Source: Antitrichia curtipendula (taxonomy: Eukaryota; Streptophyta; Bryopsida; Hypnales; Leucodontaceae). Taken from it: a stretch of DNA of 64,000 nt. Position numbers and translations under genes: made by a program. A model generated the notes under the pieces. It was not told where the DNA came from, ran no database searches, and saw only the letters and a program-made list of their open reading frames with translations. The stretch is taken from NCBI GenBank assembly GCA_951230915.1, contig OX579639.1, positions 17,546,001-17,610,000 on the forward strand. Direction: 5' to 3'. Of this stretch, positions 36,709 to 47,060 are shown one piece after another. The stretch's first letter is position 1; each line of letters begins with the position of its first letter.

Positions 36709-38353
36709 ATGCCGCAGCTTAGGAAGCATAGACCAGGGGCATCCACATCAGTTCTAGTTAAACTTCGGAAGGTCGTTCCGGTTCTTCCTGCAACGGAAGA
36801 GGAGACCAAAATGCTTAGGACAGATCTCACCCGGATGGGATGTCAGGGTCTGCTGGATAAACCCTAGGGGTTTAAGGATGAGCGGATGGTGAGAGAGATT
36901 CTAGGGAAGTTGACAAACCAGTTTGACAACACCCTTAGATGCGTTCCGGCCAACTGGACGGAATTCACGGAAGAGATCTGGAGAGAGGTGTATTAGTTCC
37001 GGTTAGGAGGTCATGGGATGGCGAACTGGAAAGATGAATACATCCGGGGAAAGTTCCGGGGAGCTGTCAACCCCAAGGACGGATACGTAGTGGAGGACTG
37101 CGTGGACGATCAGCACCGGAAACTTCTCCAGTTCCTCATCCCGATCCTACATCTGGAGAAGCCAACAAGGGTAACGATTATCCTCGGCAATACTATTTTT
37201 GGTGCTCTGAAGTCTGAACGGAGACCGGAAGGCAGACTCGGCTCGGATCATGTTTGATCTGGTAGCCGAGCTTGCGACAAGGGTCGGAAGGAGTAGGCCG
37301 ACACCTGTTTGTCCCTACTTGTTCCATCTCTACGAGCATCACCAACTCTTGTTGGACTCAGAGGAGAAGGAGTGGAAGACCCAGACCACTCTCCTGAAAT
37401 ATGGAGAGTCGGAATCGGATGACGAAAAAGAAGGAACCGGATCCGAGACCGAAGAAGAGAAGGAAGAAGAGACAAACAGGCCGCACAAGCGGCATAAGAC
37501 GACATCTCCGACCGGAAGAGGATCACCGATCGGGGACAAGACCGCTAAGGAGAAGACACCGGAAGCGGATAAACCGGGTCCCTCGAAGAAGGATTCCGGG
37601 GATCCGTTCGAGAAGTTAGTCGAGATCCTCTGCGACATCCGCGGGGATTGGGAGGCAATGAGGAGGATCCTCTCGAGGATCGGAAAGATGGTGCACGCGG
37701 CACCGGATGGAGAGTTACCAGCGAAGGTAGCGGACTGCATCACGAATCCGGCCGAGATCCGGAAACAGAAGGCTGAGATTTGTTGACTTCAGGAGGAAGT
37801 CGACATGTTGAAGGCGGAAGTTGCGACCTTCAAGGAAGATATGGCAGCCACCCGGGAAATGGCGGATGAGACGCAGAAGGTGGTGGAAGCAGTGAAGACT
37901 GCTTTCGGCAAGACCGGAAGCGCAGCAGTCAAGGCAAGGCTCTTCAATGAGAAGGTCTTGGAGGACAAGAAGCTATTCGGTTCCCGGATAGTTCGGATCT
38001 TGACGGACTTCTCCGATCAGGTTGAGAAGTCGATGGTGAAGGCGCGAGAGGCGGCAAACCGGATGGAGGAGTGCGCGCAGAAGCTGACCGGATCCATGAG
38101 GGTCCACCTGTCGGACATCCCCATGCTAGAGTCGTTTCCGGACGTGTCGGAGCCACGGGAGGGAAAGGATCAGATTCCTCAGTCAAGGAAGAGTCAGCCT
38201 TCCCAGACCGCGCCCATCAATCTAGATTCCTCTCCCAGTTCCGATCTGCCCAATCCTATAGCCGGGGAGCGGAATAGGAACTTGGGAGACGTCTTCGAAC
38301 AACTGGAGGCGGAGCCCAAGAGTCCTTCGTTGGGGCGCGGAATAGCAATGTAA
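36709..38353 (+). pseudogene. GC-rich gag-like retroelement pseudogene
   Basis: Starts ATGCCGCAGCTTAGG at 36709. The frame is broken by tag near 36865 and 36994, a shift near 37220 (joining the frame that contains MFDLVAELATRV) and tga at 37784-37786, then runs to 38353. It encodes a helical N-terminal part. Next is an acidic and basic low-complexity stretch (ESDDEKEGTGSETEEEKEEE, then RPHKRHK). A predicted coiled coil follows (LQEEVDMLKAEV ... VEKSMVKAREAANRMEEC), then a Ser/Pro tail. No zinc knuckle, protease or RT is visible. I judge it a plant LTR-element gag-like protein by architecture; the family is not certain. Codon use is far more GC-rich than its surroundings. Confidence 0.5.
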
Positions 38354-39759
38354 AGTAAGTTATTTTTTGTAGGATAGGATAGGAACGGATCCGGATTTGC
38401 ACTCCGATCTGGTAGTGTTAGGAAGGACCGGAAGTTAGGATCCGGAAATAGGTTGACTTTTACAGGCACTTTTGCCTTTTGTATTTTTGGAAAGTTTACA
38501 AGTGTATATAAATCAGTCCCTATGCTGGGGACTGAGAGTCTTTCCTCTACATTTTTTTTGTGTCCTCTATGTGCTTTCTTGTTTTACGTTCTCCCAAGTT
38601 TGGCAGGGTTGTACGTGAGGGAGTTCGGAAGGCGCGAGCGGATGTGTTGGGAATTTCTCCCCTTGGTGTTTTTCTTGATTCTAAGTGCATGTAAGCAGAT
38701 AGAGTTGGGAGTGAACTTCAGTGCCTTAGCGCGTCTAGAGTTTGAGATTCCGGGTGAGAAAGCCATTGTTAGGCTAGGTGGATAGGGAGGGATTCCTTAG
38801 TCGCACTAGAACTCTTGGGTGGGAAATCCGGTCGAGTGTCCGATCTCTTGTGAGGTCTCGCCATCTTAGCGATAAACGGAAGAACTCTAGTTGATGTTGG
38901 AACGGACGGGTGCACTTGTAACCGCCTTAGCTGCGCACGGATTAGGATTACATCAAGGTCGTTGTAGTATTGAGAGGATCGTACGGGGGGTCTTTGCGTG
39001 ACCTGCAAACCGGACGATTATCCGATTTGCTGTGAAGGACCAAACCAGATCCGTATTAGTCTAGGAAAGTAGAGATTAGAAAAGTGGGTCTTCAGCCATT
39101 ATAAGTGACGGAAGGTGTGGTGGGCCTACCACTCTCAAAAGCAAGCGGCAAACCCTCTGATGGCTAAGTAGAGGTAAAACCAAACCGGAGAGGATAGAAA
39201 ATAGTTGTAAGTCGTTTGGAGCGGATTGGATTGATCTAGATGGATACCAAGACCAAAAGTGATATGATCGTGGGGTTGTGTTGGATTTGATAACCGGAAG
39301 ACTAGTCGAAAATTGGAAGATAGAGGAAATCCGGTCATTAGTTTTCTTGGTGTTTGTGTTTCCGGTTTTAGGAAGAGAACCGGAAAAGAAGGATTTTGCT
39401 ACTGACTTTGCTTAGTTCATTAATAGGGTTAGATACTTCACAGAATCTCGTGGATTCAATCTTTAGAGTCACTTAGTTATACTCTAGGGTGATTTTTGTG
39501 AGTTTAATGGGGAATTTACCTATCTTGTGCTGCGACAATCTTCTTGCATCTTGTGTCATACACATGGCAAGCCATGGTTGTCTAATCTTTACGTGTTTTA
39601 CAAGGTCAAACATGAGCTACGCATTCTCCAAATCTCCTCTAGGTTGTATGTGCTTCATCAAGTTCAATCCACTACTAGGTCCTTCTACCAACATTTTAAA
39701 CAAGTATACATTTTTCTTTCCTTGTCCAAGGAAAACACTGTTATGAATGTATTCAAACT
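38354..39759. other. Downstream part of GC-rich retroelement unit
   Basis: No pol follows the gag-like frame. A second promoter-like block (gtgtatataaatcagtccc, about 38503-38521) is followed by gactgagagtctttcctc, as at an LTR transcription start. The remainder to about 39460 keeps the accggaag word style. This arrangement, gag-like frame then LTR-like promoter without pol, suggests a non-autonomous element. Confidence 0.4.
38503..38512 (+). promoter_or_regulatory. TATA-like box in putative 3' LTR
   Basis: gtgtatataa, with a following region like an LTR start site. No matching upstream LTR copy was identified, so the role is inferred. Confidence 0.35.
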
Positions 39760-39763
39760 TTAA

Positions 39764-40682
39764 CCCTTTAGTGACCGTGGTTGATTTAGGGGGTGAGTCA
39801 TTTTTTCAATATATACTTTTGCAAAGTTATTTTGGGATGAGCTTTGAGCCAGATAAATATGATCAGACCATAGAAATTGAGGCTACAAGGCCTTGACAAT
39901 GTATTGCCACAAGAATGAAGGTGATTGAAGCTTTCATTAAGCCATGAGAATGGCTCAAAGATTGAAGTGAGAACTGAATCTACTCCAACCAAGCAAAAAG
40001 TATCTCTAAAGTAGGTGGCTCAAAATTCTCTCACATTCTAAAACACTCCACTCCTCAAATATACATTGTTTGTATATGTTGGTTTTCCATCTTCACAAGA
40101 ATGTACAAAAAATGTACATTTTATGGTTTTTAAACCTCTGCCGTTTCAACTTCAAAAATTCTTAACTAATTCCATAAAGTTCCAAAAATATGAAATAACT
40201 TGGATTAGATGCCAATTCTATTTTTTTTTCAAGGAAATTTTAATGAAATATAATTCAAAAGTTTTTACCTCCACAAAATTCAATTTTGATAGATGGTAAA
40301 AAAATTTGAATTATATTTCATTAAAAATATGAAATAACTTGGATTAGATGGGTAGTTTTTGGACCTCCTACCTTAGCTAATCCATGTGCATCCTTGGATT
40401 TCATGGATTAGACAATGGTGGACTTGCCAAGCAACATTGTTGCCTTCATGGGCTCGTGTATTTTGATAAAAATTTGCCTAGATTGAAGCTTATTTGTATA
40501 TTTCCTTGGCCAGGACAAATTCATTCAAACTAACATAGCTCACACATTATTGCATGCCTTGCCAAAAAAATTGGTTTAAAGTGAATGTCTAAAGATGCTC
40601 TAAAGATGCTCATTCCTCTTTGGATTTTTACAAATTAGGTGTATTTTGACCTACAAAATGTGGTCGATTGGTCACCAAAGGG
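39764..40682. mobile_element. piggyBac-like MITE, TTAA-flanked
   Basis: A 919-bp non-coding element. The left end CCCTTTAGTGACC is complementary to the right end GGTCACCAAAGGG with one mismatch. It is flanked on both sides by TTAA (39760-39763, 40683-40686). TTAA duplication with CCC...GGG ends is the piggyBac hallmark. Inside, a 27-bp direct repeat (aatatgaaataacttggatt at about 40187 and 40326) surrounds a small inverted repeat. Confidence 0.75.
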
Positions 40683-40976
40683 TTAAATTGCATTTCATAT
40701 TCATAATACTATCTATGACCCTATTTTTTTTAGTCCCACAAAAAGAAGAAATAGTATTACGGATGTTGGAAGAACTTAATATTTGAAACCTATCCATGAC
40801 ATCCTCAAGCGACTTTCCCCACAACATCTCCTTAGATCCTTCACTGTTGTATATGAGGTGGTTGTCTAGATATTACTTACTAGTTGCAAGAGTGATGACA
40901 AAATTAGAATAGTGGCAATAGGATTTTTTGAAACCTCGCCTACAATAAGTTCAGAGATAGTGTCTAAGGACTCTCT

Positions 40977-41094
40977 ACATGTTACATTGGATATTTTATT
41001 GACATCATAACACAAGTTGTTTTATTGGACATCCACTAAAATTTGTCTCCTAAAATCATATAAACATCACATAAAATACGGGGTTCTTATAGTG
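40977..41094. mobile_element. Half copy of CACTA-like hairpin family
   Basis: Resembles the right arm of 29807-29903 (gttacattgga, ttattgacat, aacacaagttgtt in order) and ends ttcttatagtg at 41094. The left arm is missing. Confidence 0.55.
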
Positions 41095-43140
41095 AAGGTG
41101 TTCTAGCTAGTACATGAGGAAATTTAGTAAGAAAAAGATATCCAAATCAACACAAAAGTTGGGGAAGCTTAAAGTAGTTGCTAATCCCAGCTTTGGAAAA
41201 GAATGGCTTCAAGAAGTATATTCACTTGAGCAATGAACTTTCAATTTTTTTTCCTCCTCAATCTCTAATTTGTTCTAACTCCACCTTTTATTTGGTGTAG
41301 ATTGAGCTCCATTTGAGCCCAAATAGCACTCCGGAGATGACTTTGGAGAAGTTGTAATTGATTGCAACTTGCAACATGAGAAGTGATCAGAAGATGAAGT
41401 GGCTTTGGTGGTGAAACTCATCAGTTTATACCAGAGAGGTACGGAGGTTTCTACTGAAGCCGGTTGGAAAAAATGAATTGAAGGCATTTTTGGCAAAAAC
41501 TTGTTAGTATGCTAGGGTTAGTGCTTTTCATTTGAATAAAATTATATTCATTCTTTTTTTGAATTTTAAAATCTCTAACATCAACATTTCTCTTACAATT
41601 TATTTCAACTTGGATAGCTTTATTTGATATTCTTTTCTTCTAATTTTATAGATTGAGGAGGTGGGAGCTGAAATGTTTGACAACATTGTGAAGAAAGATC
41701 ATTTGGCATTGACTATGAGCTCTTCACAAGAATTAGAGACACTTCCAGATTATATTGAGGGATGGCAAATTCAAATGTAGAACCATGCTTTCTTGATGCA
41801 TTTTAGGGGCCATGATATTTTTAGGAAGCCAGATGACTTCAAGAACAACAAGGGCTCCAATCTTGTTTTGAGGTGTATAATCTACCCGTGAGAATTTCAT
41901 TTTGAGTTGTTGTTCTTATATCAATATTTTGTTTTGCATTTGTTGTTCATAAAACATTATTTTTGTCTTATAACATATTTTTTCTAGCACAAGTACTTCA
42001 AATACAAATTGTTGCCCAAGGGTACCATTGCAAAGCGCAATCTTCCTCTATTTCTAGGAACTTGGTTGGATGTCTCTTCAGAGCATTGCATATTTTTAGC
42101 ATCTTAATTGAAGTGATAGACTAGTGCACACCTCAAATCCGGTGCTTGATATTTGGATTGTCCATTAGAATTTACATTGTTGCATGAAGAGCATCTAAAG
42201 CATTCCATCAACTCGCATCTAATTGTTGAGGATTTTGACGAGTTTGTTGGGCTGGATGAAGATGCCAAAGTCAAAGCCATCAAAAGGAGGGATGTGGTAG
42301 ATATGAAGATAGCTTTGAAGAACTCCAAGGCAATAGACAAGGCAAATGAGAGAGTCACAAAGAAGGCCAAGAAACTTGTTGATTTTGAGAAGGCGCTTGC
42401 AGTTGAGAAGTCTGAGGGGAAGAAATCCAAGTAGCAAGTTCCATCCTCATCTACTAATGATGAGGGCTCACAAGACCAATGGATCAAGGACCTCACTCTC
42501 TTGGCACCAAATGGGATGTGGAGTGCATATCACCTAGCAAAGATGGCTTGGTGCATCTGTGCATGGCTCCACAGCTATGGACTTTTTTAGTGACTCAGAG
42601 ATTACTATCAATGAATTCATTTTGAATTCTTCTTTTCCAAATGTGCTAGCTGATCCTTTAACCTTAAGGTACTACAACATTGTCCACTTTGTTGACAAAT
42701 GACAAGGTTTGTAATTCAACTTCTTTTGTTGCACTTCTTGTTATTTAATTTGATTATTATATTTTGTTGTTTTATTAATAATTTGAAAATTGGTTGTAGC
42801 ACAAGGGAGTTAGGGGGCTAAGGAATGGTTCTTCAAAGGAATATGGAATGACAAACCTTGCATAGATTTGATGATTGTGGACATGTTGGAAAGGTTGCCA
42901 ATCCCAAATTTGTTTGTGCCTCCTATTGCCATTCCCAAGTGGAACATGGACTCTTTCACTTGGCTTCAAGATATTTTTGAGTTTGCAGATGGACACCTTT
43001 ATGACTATGGGGCTCTTATCATCATTCATCCTTGGAAGGCTGTGGACGCTGGATTACCCATCCTTGATAATCGAGCGAATACCGACCAGGTTCTATGCCT
43101 TTATCCACCTTTTGAATATATGGGGGTGTTGTGAGTGCGG
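41095..43140 (+). pseudogene. Unrecognised decayed gene
   Basis: Plus-strand protein-like pieces in order: about 41655-41890 (EVGAEMFDNIVKKDH ... FRKPDDF), 41990-42100 (FKYKLLPKGTIAKRNLPLFL), 42153-42434 (Lys-rich helical, DEDAKVKAIKRRDVVDMK) and 42868-43134 (IPKWNMDSFTWLQDIFEFAD ... CLYPPFEYMG). The spacers are AT-rich and end in ttgcag- or ctag-like sequence, so they may be introns. No motif identifies the family. Stops within and between blocks indicate decay or spliced structure. Confidence 0.35.
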
Positions 43141-44700
43141 TCCACTGTGCCTTCCAAGCAATGGATCTTTTTTACTAACGTCTCCTAAATGTCGTGGATG
43201 GCAGAGAAACTAACTAGAAATGCATGGGTAACTAACAGGCTAACTGCAATGACCAGGGTGATAATAAATCTTAACTCCCTAATTATCTATCCTATGTCTA
43301 GGGTTGGCTGGGTAGCTGGCGTCATTTCTAACGTCTCTAACTACGTGAAAGGAGAACCCTTACATTCCTTCCATAAACCTCTAAGACTATCTTTTGGGTT
43401 TTTGTACTTCTCTTGGAAGTTCTAATTCTATAGGCTAATCCTAAAGTTTAGCTTTTACTCTAATTTCCAACCTCTAAAGGTAATTCTAGATTTTTACTCC
43501 CAAGTGCTAACTCTAATTTTTACTCCCAATTTTGATTCTATGTTTTGACTTTTATCCTCAGATTTTACTCCTAAATTAACTCTAGATTTATACTCCTAAA
43601 TTAACTCTAGATTTATACTCCTAAATTAACTCTAGATTTTTACTCCTAAATTGACTCTAGATTTTTACTCCTAAATTGACTCTAGATTTTTACTCCTAAA
43701 TTAACTCTAGATTTTTACTTCTAAATTAATTTCTAGTTTACATCCTAGATTTTCCTTCTAACCTAAATCCCTAATTTTTGTCCATGGTTTTTTTTGGATG
43801 AAATTTTAATTCAATTCCTTCGGTTACTCCCTACCACTTAACTTGTCCTAACATGGTCGATTTGAAGCCAAATCCTAAGTATAATATGTTTCTGAAAACC
43901 TCTATTCCTAATCTAGCAACTTTTTGAATCTAACTCTTACTTGCACTAATCACTGCTTGCTAATCGCGCGTAAAGGGCTAATTAAGGGACCCGATGTTAA
44001 TTAGGAAAAAACCCACCAAAGAGTAATTCAAACACTCACCTCTTCACTGCCGATGTCGGAAATGAGTTCGTCCAAGTTCGCGTGAACATCATCATGCTCC
44101 ATGGTACTCCCTTGTCGTGTTTTTTCCAAGCTCACCGCTTAATTCGGAAATTTGTTACACCCTTGCAATCTAACTTCCCTCTTTCCTTTCTTCCTTCCTT
44201 TTCTTTCTCCCTCTCTTCTTCTACACTAGTACTATTCCACCTAAGCTTTTATGGGTGTCTTACAACTATAGACTCAAACTCCAAGGAGGTTTTAATGTTC
44301 CTCCTACCTTCTTACACCATTTTATCTTGGTGTCATCCTAATCCACCTTCTAATGGTCACTACGAATCTTCAAGATTTCCTTTCCTAAGTCTTCTTAATC
44401 CTAGGCTTAGGTCACTATTTATCGTCTCTCTCACTTCTTCTCCTATATAGTCATCTTCTCCTCTACTTCTCTTTGTATCTTTTAGTGGTTTTGCAGGTTT
44501 TGGATGGTGTATGTTCCACGTGGAGCTTATCTTGGGCTCAACCCCATTTTTTCTACTCTCCTTTCTTCTCTACTTGGTTTCTTCCCCCTCTACTTCCAAT
44601 GTTCCCCCGATTAATTTCACGTGTCTATGACAGACCCGACTTCCCATCCTGACTCTGGACCTTGAGTAGTTTAGAATTTTTGATTTTTTGTGAGAGTTCC
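43141..44700. other. Repeat-rich intergenic DNA
   Basis: Contains the 25-bp tandem array (43568-43742), then C/T-rich sequence with ttcctttcttccttcc. A plus-strand frame at 44082-44450 is a by-product of the C/T-rich composition. No gene. Confidence 0.5.
43568..43742. repeat. 25-bp tandem repeat, 7 copies
   Basis: Unit ctcctaaattaactctagat plus tttta, starting at 43568, 43593, 43618, 43643, 43668, 43693 and 43718. Copies differ by one or two bases. Confidence 0.9.
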
Positions 44701-44739
44701 CCTTGTGTTTCTAGTAATCCCCAAGCCTTGGCCCAACAC

Positions 44740-44875
44740 CCTCGATGCCCCTGGCCAACACCCTGACTCTACCCAGTAACCCCCAACTCTACCCAGTAAC
44801 CCCTGACTGCCCAGTAACCCCGACCCGCCAGTAACCCCGAGACTGCCAGTAACCCTGAGACCCCCCTTGTTGGTC
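44740..44875. repeat. Short degenerate repeats CCCAGTAACCCC
   Basis: cagtaacccc recurs about five times with variable spacers (ccaactctac, tgactgc, gacccgc) in a C-rich patch. Confidence 0.65.
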
Positions 44876-45239
44876 TGGACTGGTCTGGACTAAGCTCCTG
44901 GGCTGGTTTTAACTTGTTGGGTTTTTGATATGGTTGGGTACCAAAAAAAACTTAATTTTGGGCTTGAGACACTAAAACTTTAGGATTAGACTAGGGATGT
45001 GCCGGTTCCCCCTATCACGACTTGGAAGACGGTCTAACTAGTTCACTGGTTGGTTTTTGAAACTCATGGATATTTGGAAACTAACAAGAATATCTTCACG
45101 TGGATATTTGGAAACTAAAGAAGAAGGGTGTTTGGATAATCGTAAAAAATGCCAAATTTTTCTAGACCTTTCAATCAAAGCTTTGTCGTTGTGAGGGTAA
45201 TCCTAAAAAAATGCCAAACTTTTCTAGACCCTATGATCA

Positions 45240-45600
45240 AAGCTTCGCCGTCTCGGAGAAGGGTTCACATGGTAAGACAAGGCTCAACCAAAGGTTAGGA
45301 CAAGTTTAGGGAAATGACACGAAGGAGGGTCGAAGCTTTGCCGTCCCGGGGTAGGTGGGTCCACTTGGTAAGGTAAGGTTCAACCAAAGATTAGGACAAG
45401 TTTAGGGAAATGACACGAAGGAGGGTCGAAGCTTTGCCGTTTCGGGGTAGGTGGGTCCACTTGATAAGGTAAGGTTCAAACAAAGGTTAGGACACAAGTT
45501 TAGGGAAATGACACGAAGGAAGGTCGAAGCTTTGTTGTCCCGGGGGGGGGGGGTCCACTTAACCAGGGAAACAATGGTTGAACAAGGGTTAGGACGCATG
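45240..45600. repeat. 94-98 bp tandem repeat, about 3.7 copies
   Basis: Copies start aagctttgccgtcccgggg-like at about 45240, 45333, 45429 and 45527 and continue gttaggacaagtttagggaa. Reverse-complemented, each start reads cggcgaagctt, the word in the plus-strand LTR leader near 33516 and 33610. Confidence 0.8.
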
Positions 45601-47060
45601 AAGACAGAAAGAGATATCAACACAATGTAGCTTCCACTAGTTAGTACAACAAAAATTCATACACTAAAGGCCCCCCAAAGCGGCATCGCCAAGGTATGGT
45701 GGGAGGTTGCTCTAGGATTAGTGCAAGACACCCAAAAAGACTTTTAACACACGAGTTAGTTCCCAGGGATAACCCAAGGATACAAAGACTCTCGAATAGC
45801 AACAAAAGTCTACACAAACACGCACAAAGGTGTACGAGGCAAGATAGAAGGACCCCCAAAGACCTTCAAAGCTTGAAATATAACAACAAAAGGAGCCAAG
45901 AATGCTCTGAAACTCCGTAGAGGTTTTTGGCTTCAAACGCCAAAATATCCAAAACAACTTGGACCCACGGACCCAAAACAAGAATTGGGGGTGTTCTAGA
46001 GAGAAAAATGGGGACCTTAAATAGGTTTCCAAGGCCCCACCCCTCCCTCTAGAGTTCTAAGGTAACCCTATCAACTTGGATTTTCATCCTCATCCTCAAA
46101 GATTTTCATCCTAATCCTAAAAAAGTACTTCTACAGTTCTACCATCTACGCTGGACCAACATCCTAACTTTTGGAGAATAACTCCAATTGTCAAATGGAT
46201 TGCGCTGTTGGCTCCAGATCACCATATTTAGTCCAATACCCTTCTACTCCCCATACCAAGGCCAAAAATCCATTGTAGGCTATTTTAGTTTAAAAACCAA
46301 ATCGTTGTAAAATCCTAGATCTTGGGGGTCTCCTATTTTGAGAAATGTGAATAGCCTAGGGTCTCCGGTAGGTGCGAGAGAGTCGGAAAGAACTCTTGGT
46401 TGACTTCGTTTCGCCATCGTATGGTCCCGGGATGCCGGTCAACGTGGCGGGGACCTCGCCACATGGTTAATTCCTGAGGAATCTCGCCGGTTCAGGTACT
46501 TGCCGCTATCAGAATGTTGTGAAACTTCACGGAGCGCATTATTAACATAAAACAAGCTAGTCTAATTTTTAGTGAGATTTTCTTGTAATCTGGGTAACTT
46601 CCATGAAATTCCCGTTGGAGGTTAAAAGGGTTGACCACCCGGAAAAGGTTCTTCTGCAAGTCAAAAGATGACGGGATTTTTCACGTGACCACTCAGGGAG
46701 TTGCATGAAAGACGTGTAGGTGCGTTTCCATACCTGGCACAATTGGTCAGTAGAAATGAAACTGGCCATCTCCTTAAATTAGCGACGGTGTGGGAATCTT
46801 TTGCAGATAGAGGAATCTTGGCAAATCAATTTTGTTGTTGGACTCCTGGCATGGGATTTACCCTAGAACACCATAATTGGGCTGTAGATTCCTCCACGGG
46901 CCCGGTCTTGCGTTAGTGGCTTCTGTATGCTAACAATCAGGGTTTGGGGAATTCTAAACCTAACTCTAGGACCTGACCTAGTGGCCTCGATGTGGATCCC
47001 TCAGACCGACTTAGCCATGAACTGCCACATTCATGGTGGGATTTAGCCCTTTTGGGGCTA
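45240..47060 (-). mobile_element. LTR-retrotransposon leader relic, minus orientation
   Basis: Same family as 31270-33900, reversed. The minus strand has acccagattacaagaaaatc then tcactaaaaattagac (about 46560-46595), like 32054-32086. It then has a TATA-like tatttaa (46018-46024) and the cggcgaagctt repeats. The order and rough spacing match the plus copy. The rest of the element is not recognisable. Frames here are incidental. Confidence 0.5.

Noticed and set aside
31270..39460. A single complete LTR retrotransposon spanning the region
   Set aside because: I could not find a matching LTR pair; the 31-34 kb leader and the 36.7-39.4 kb unit differ in composition and may be separate elements.
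44082..44450. 122-codon plus-strand frame rich in Ser, Leu and Phe
   Set aside because: It follows C/T-rich low-complexity DNA with no motif.
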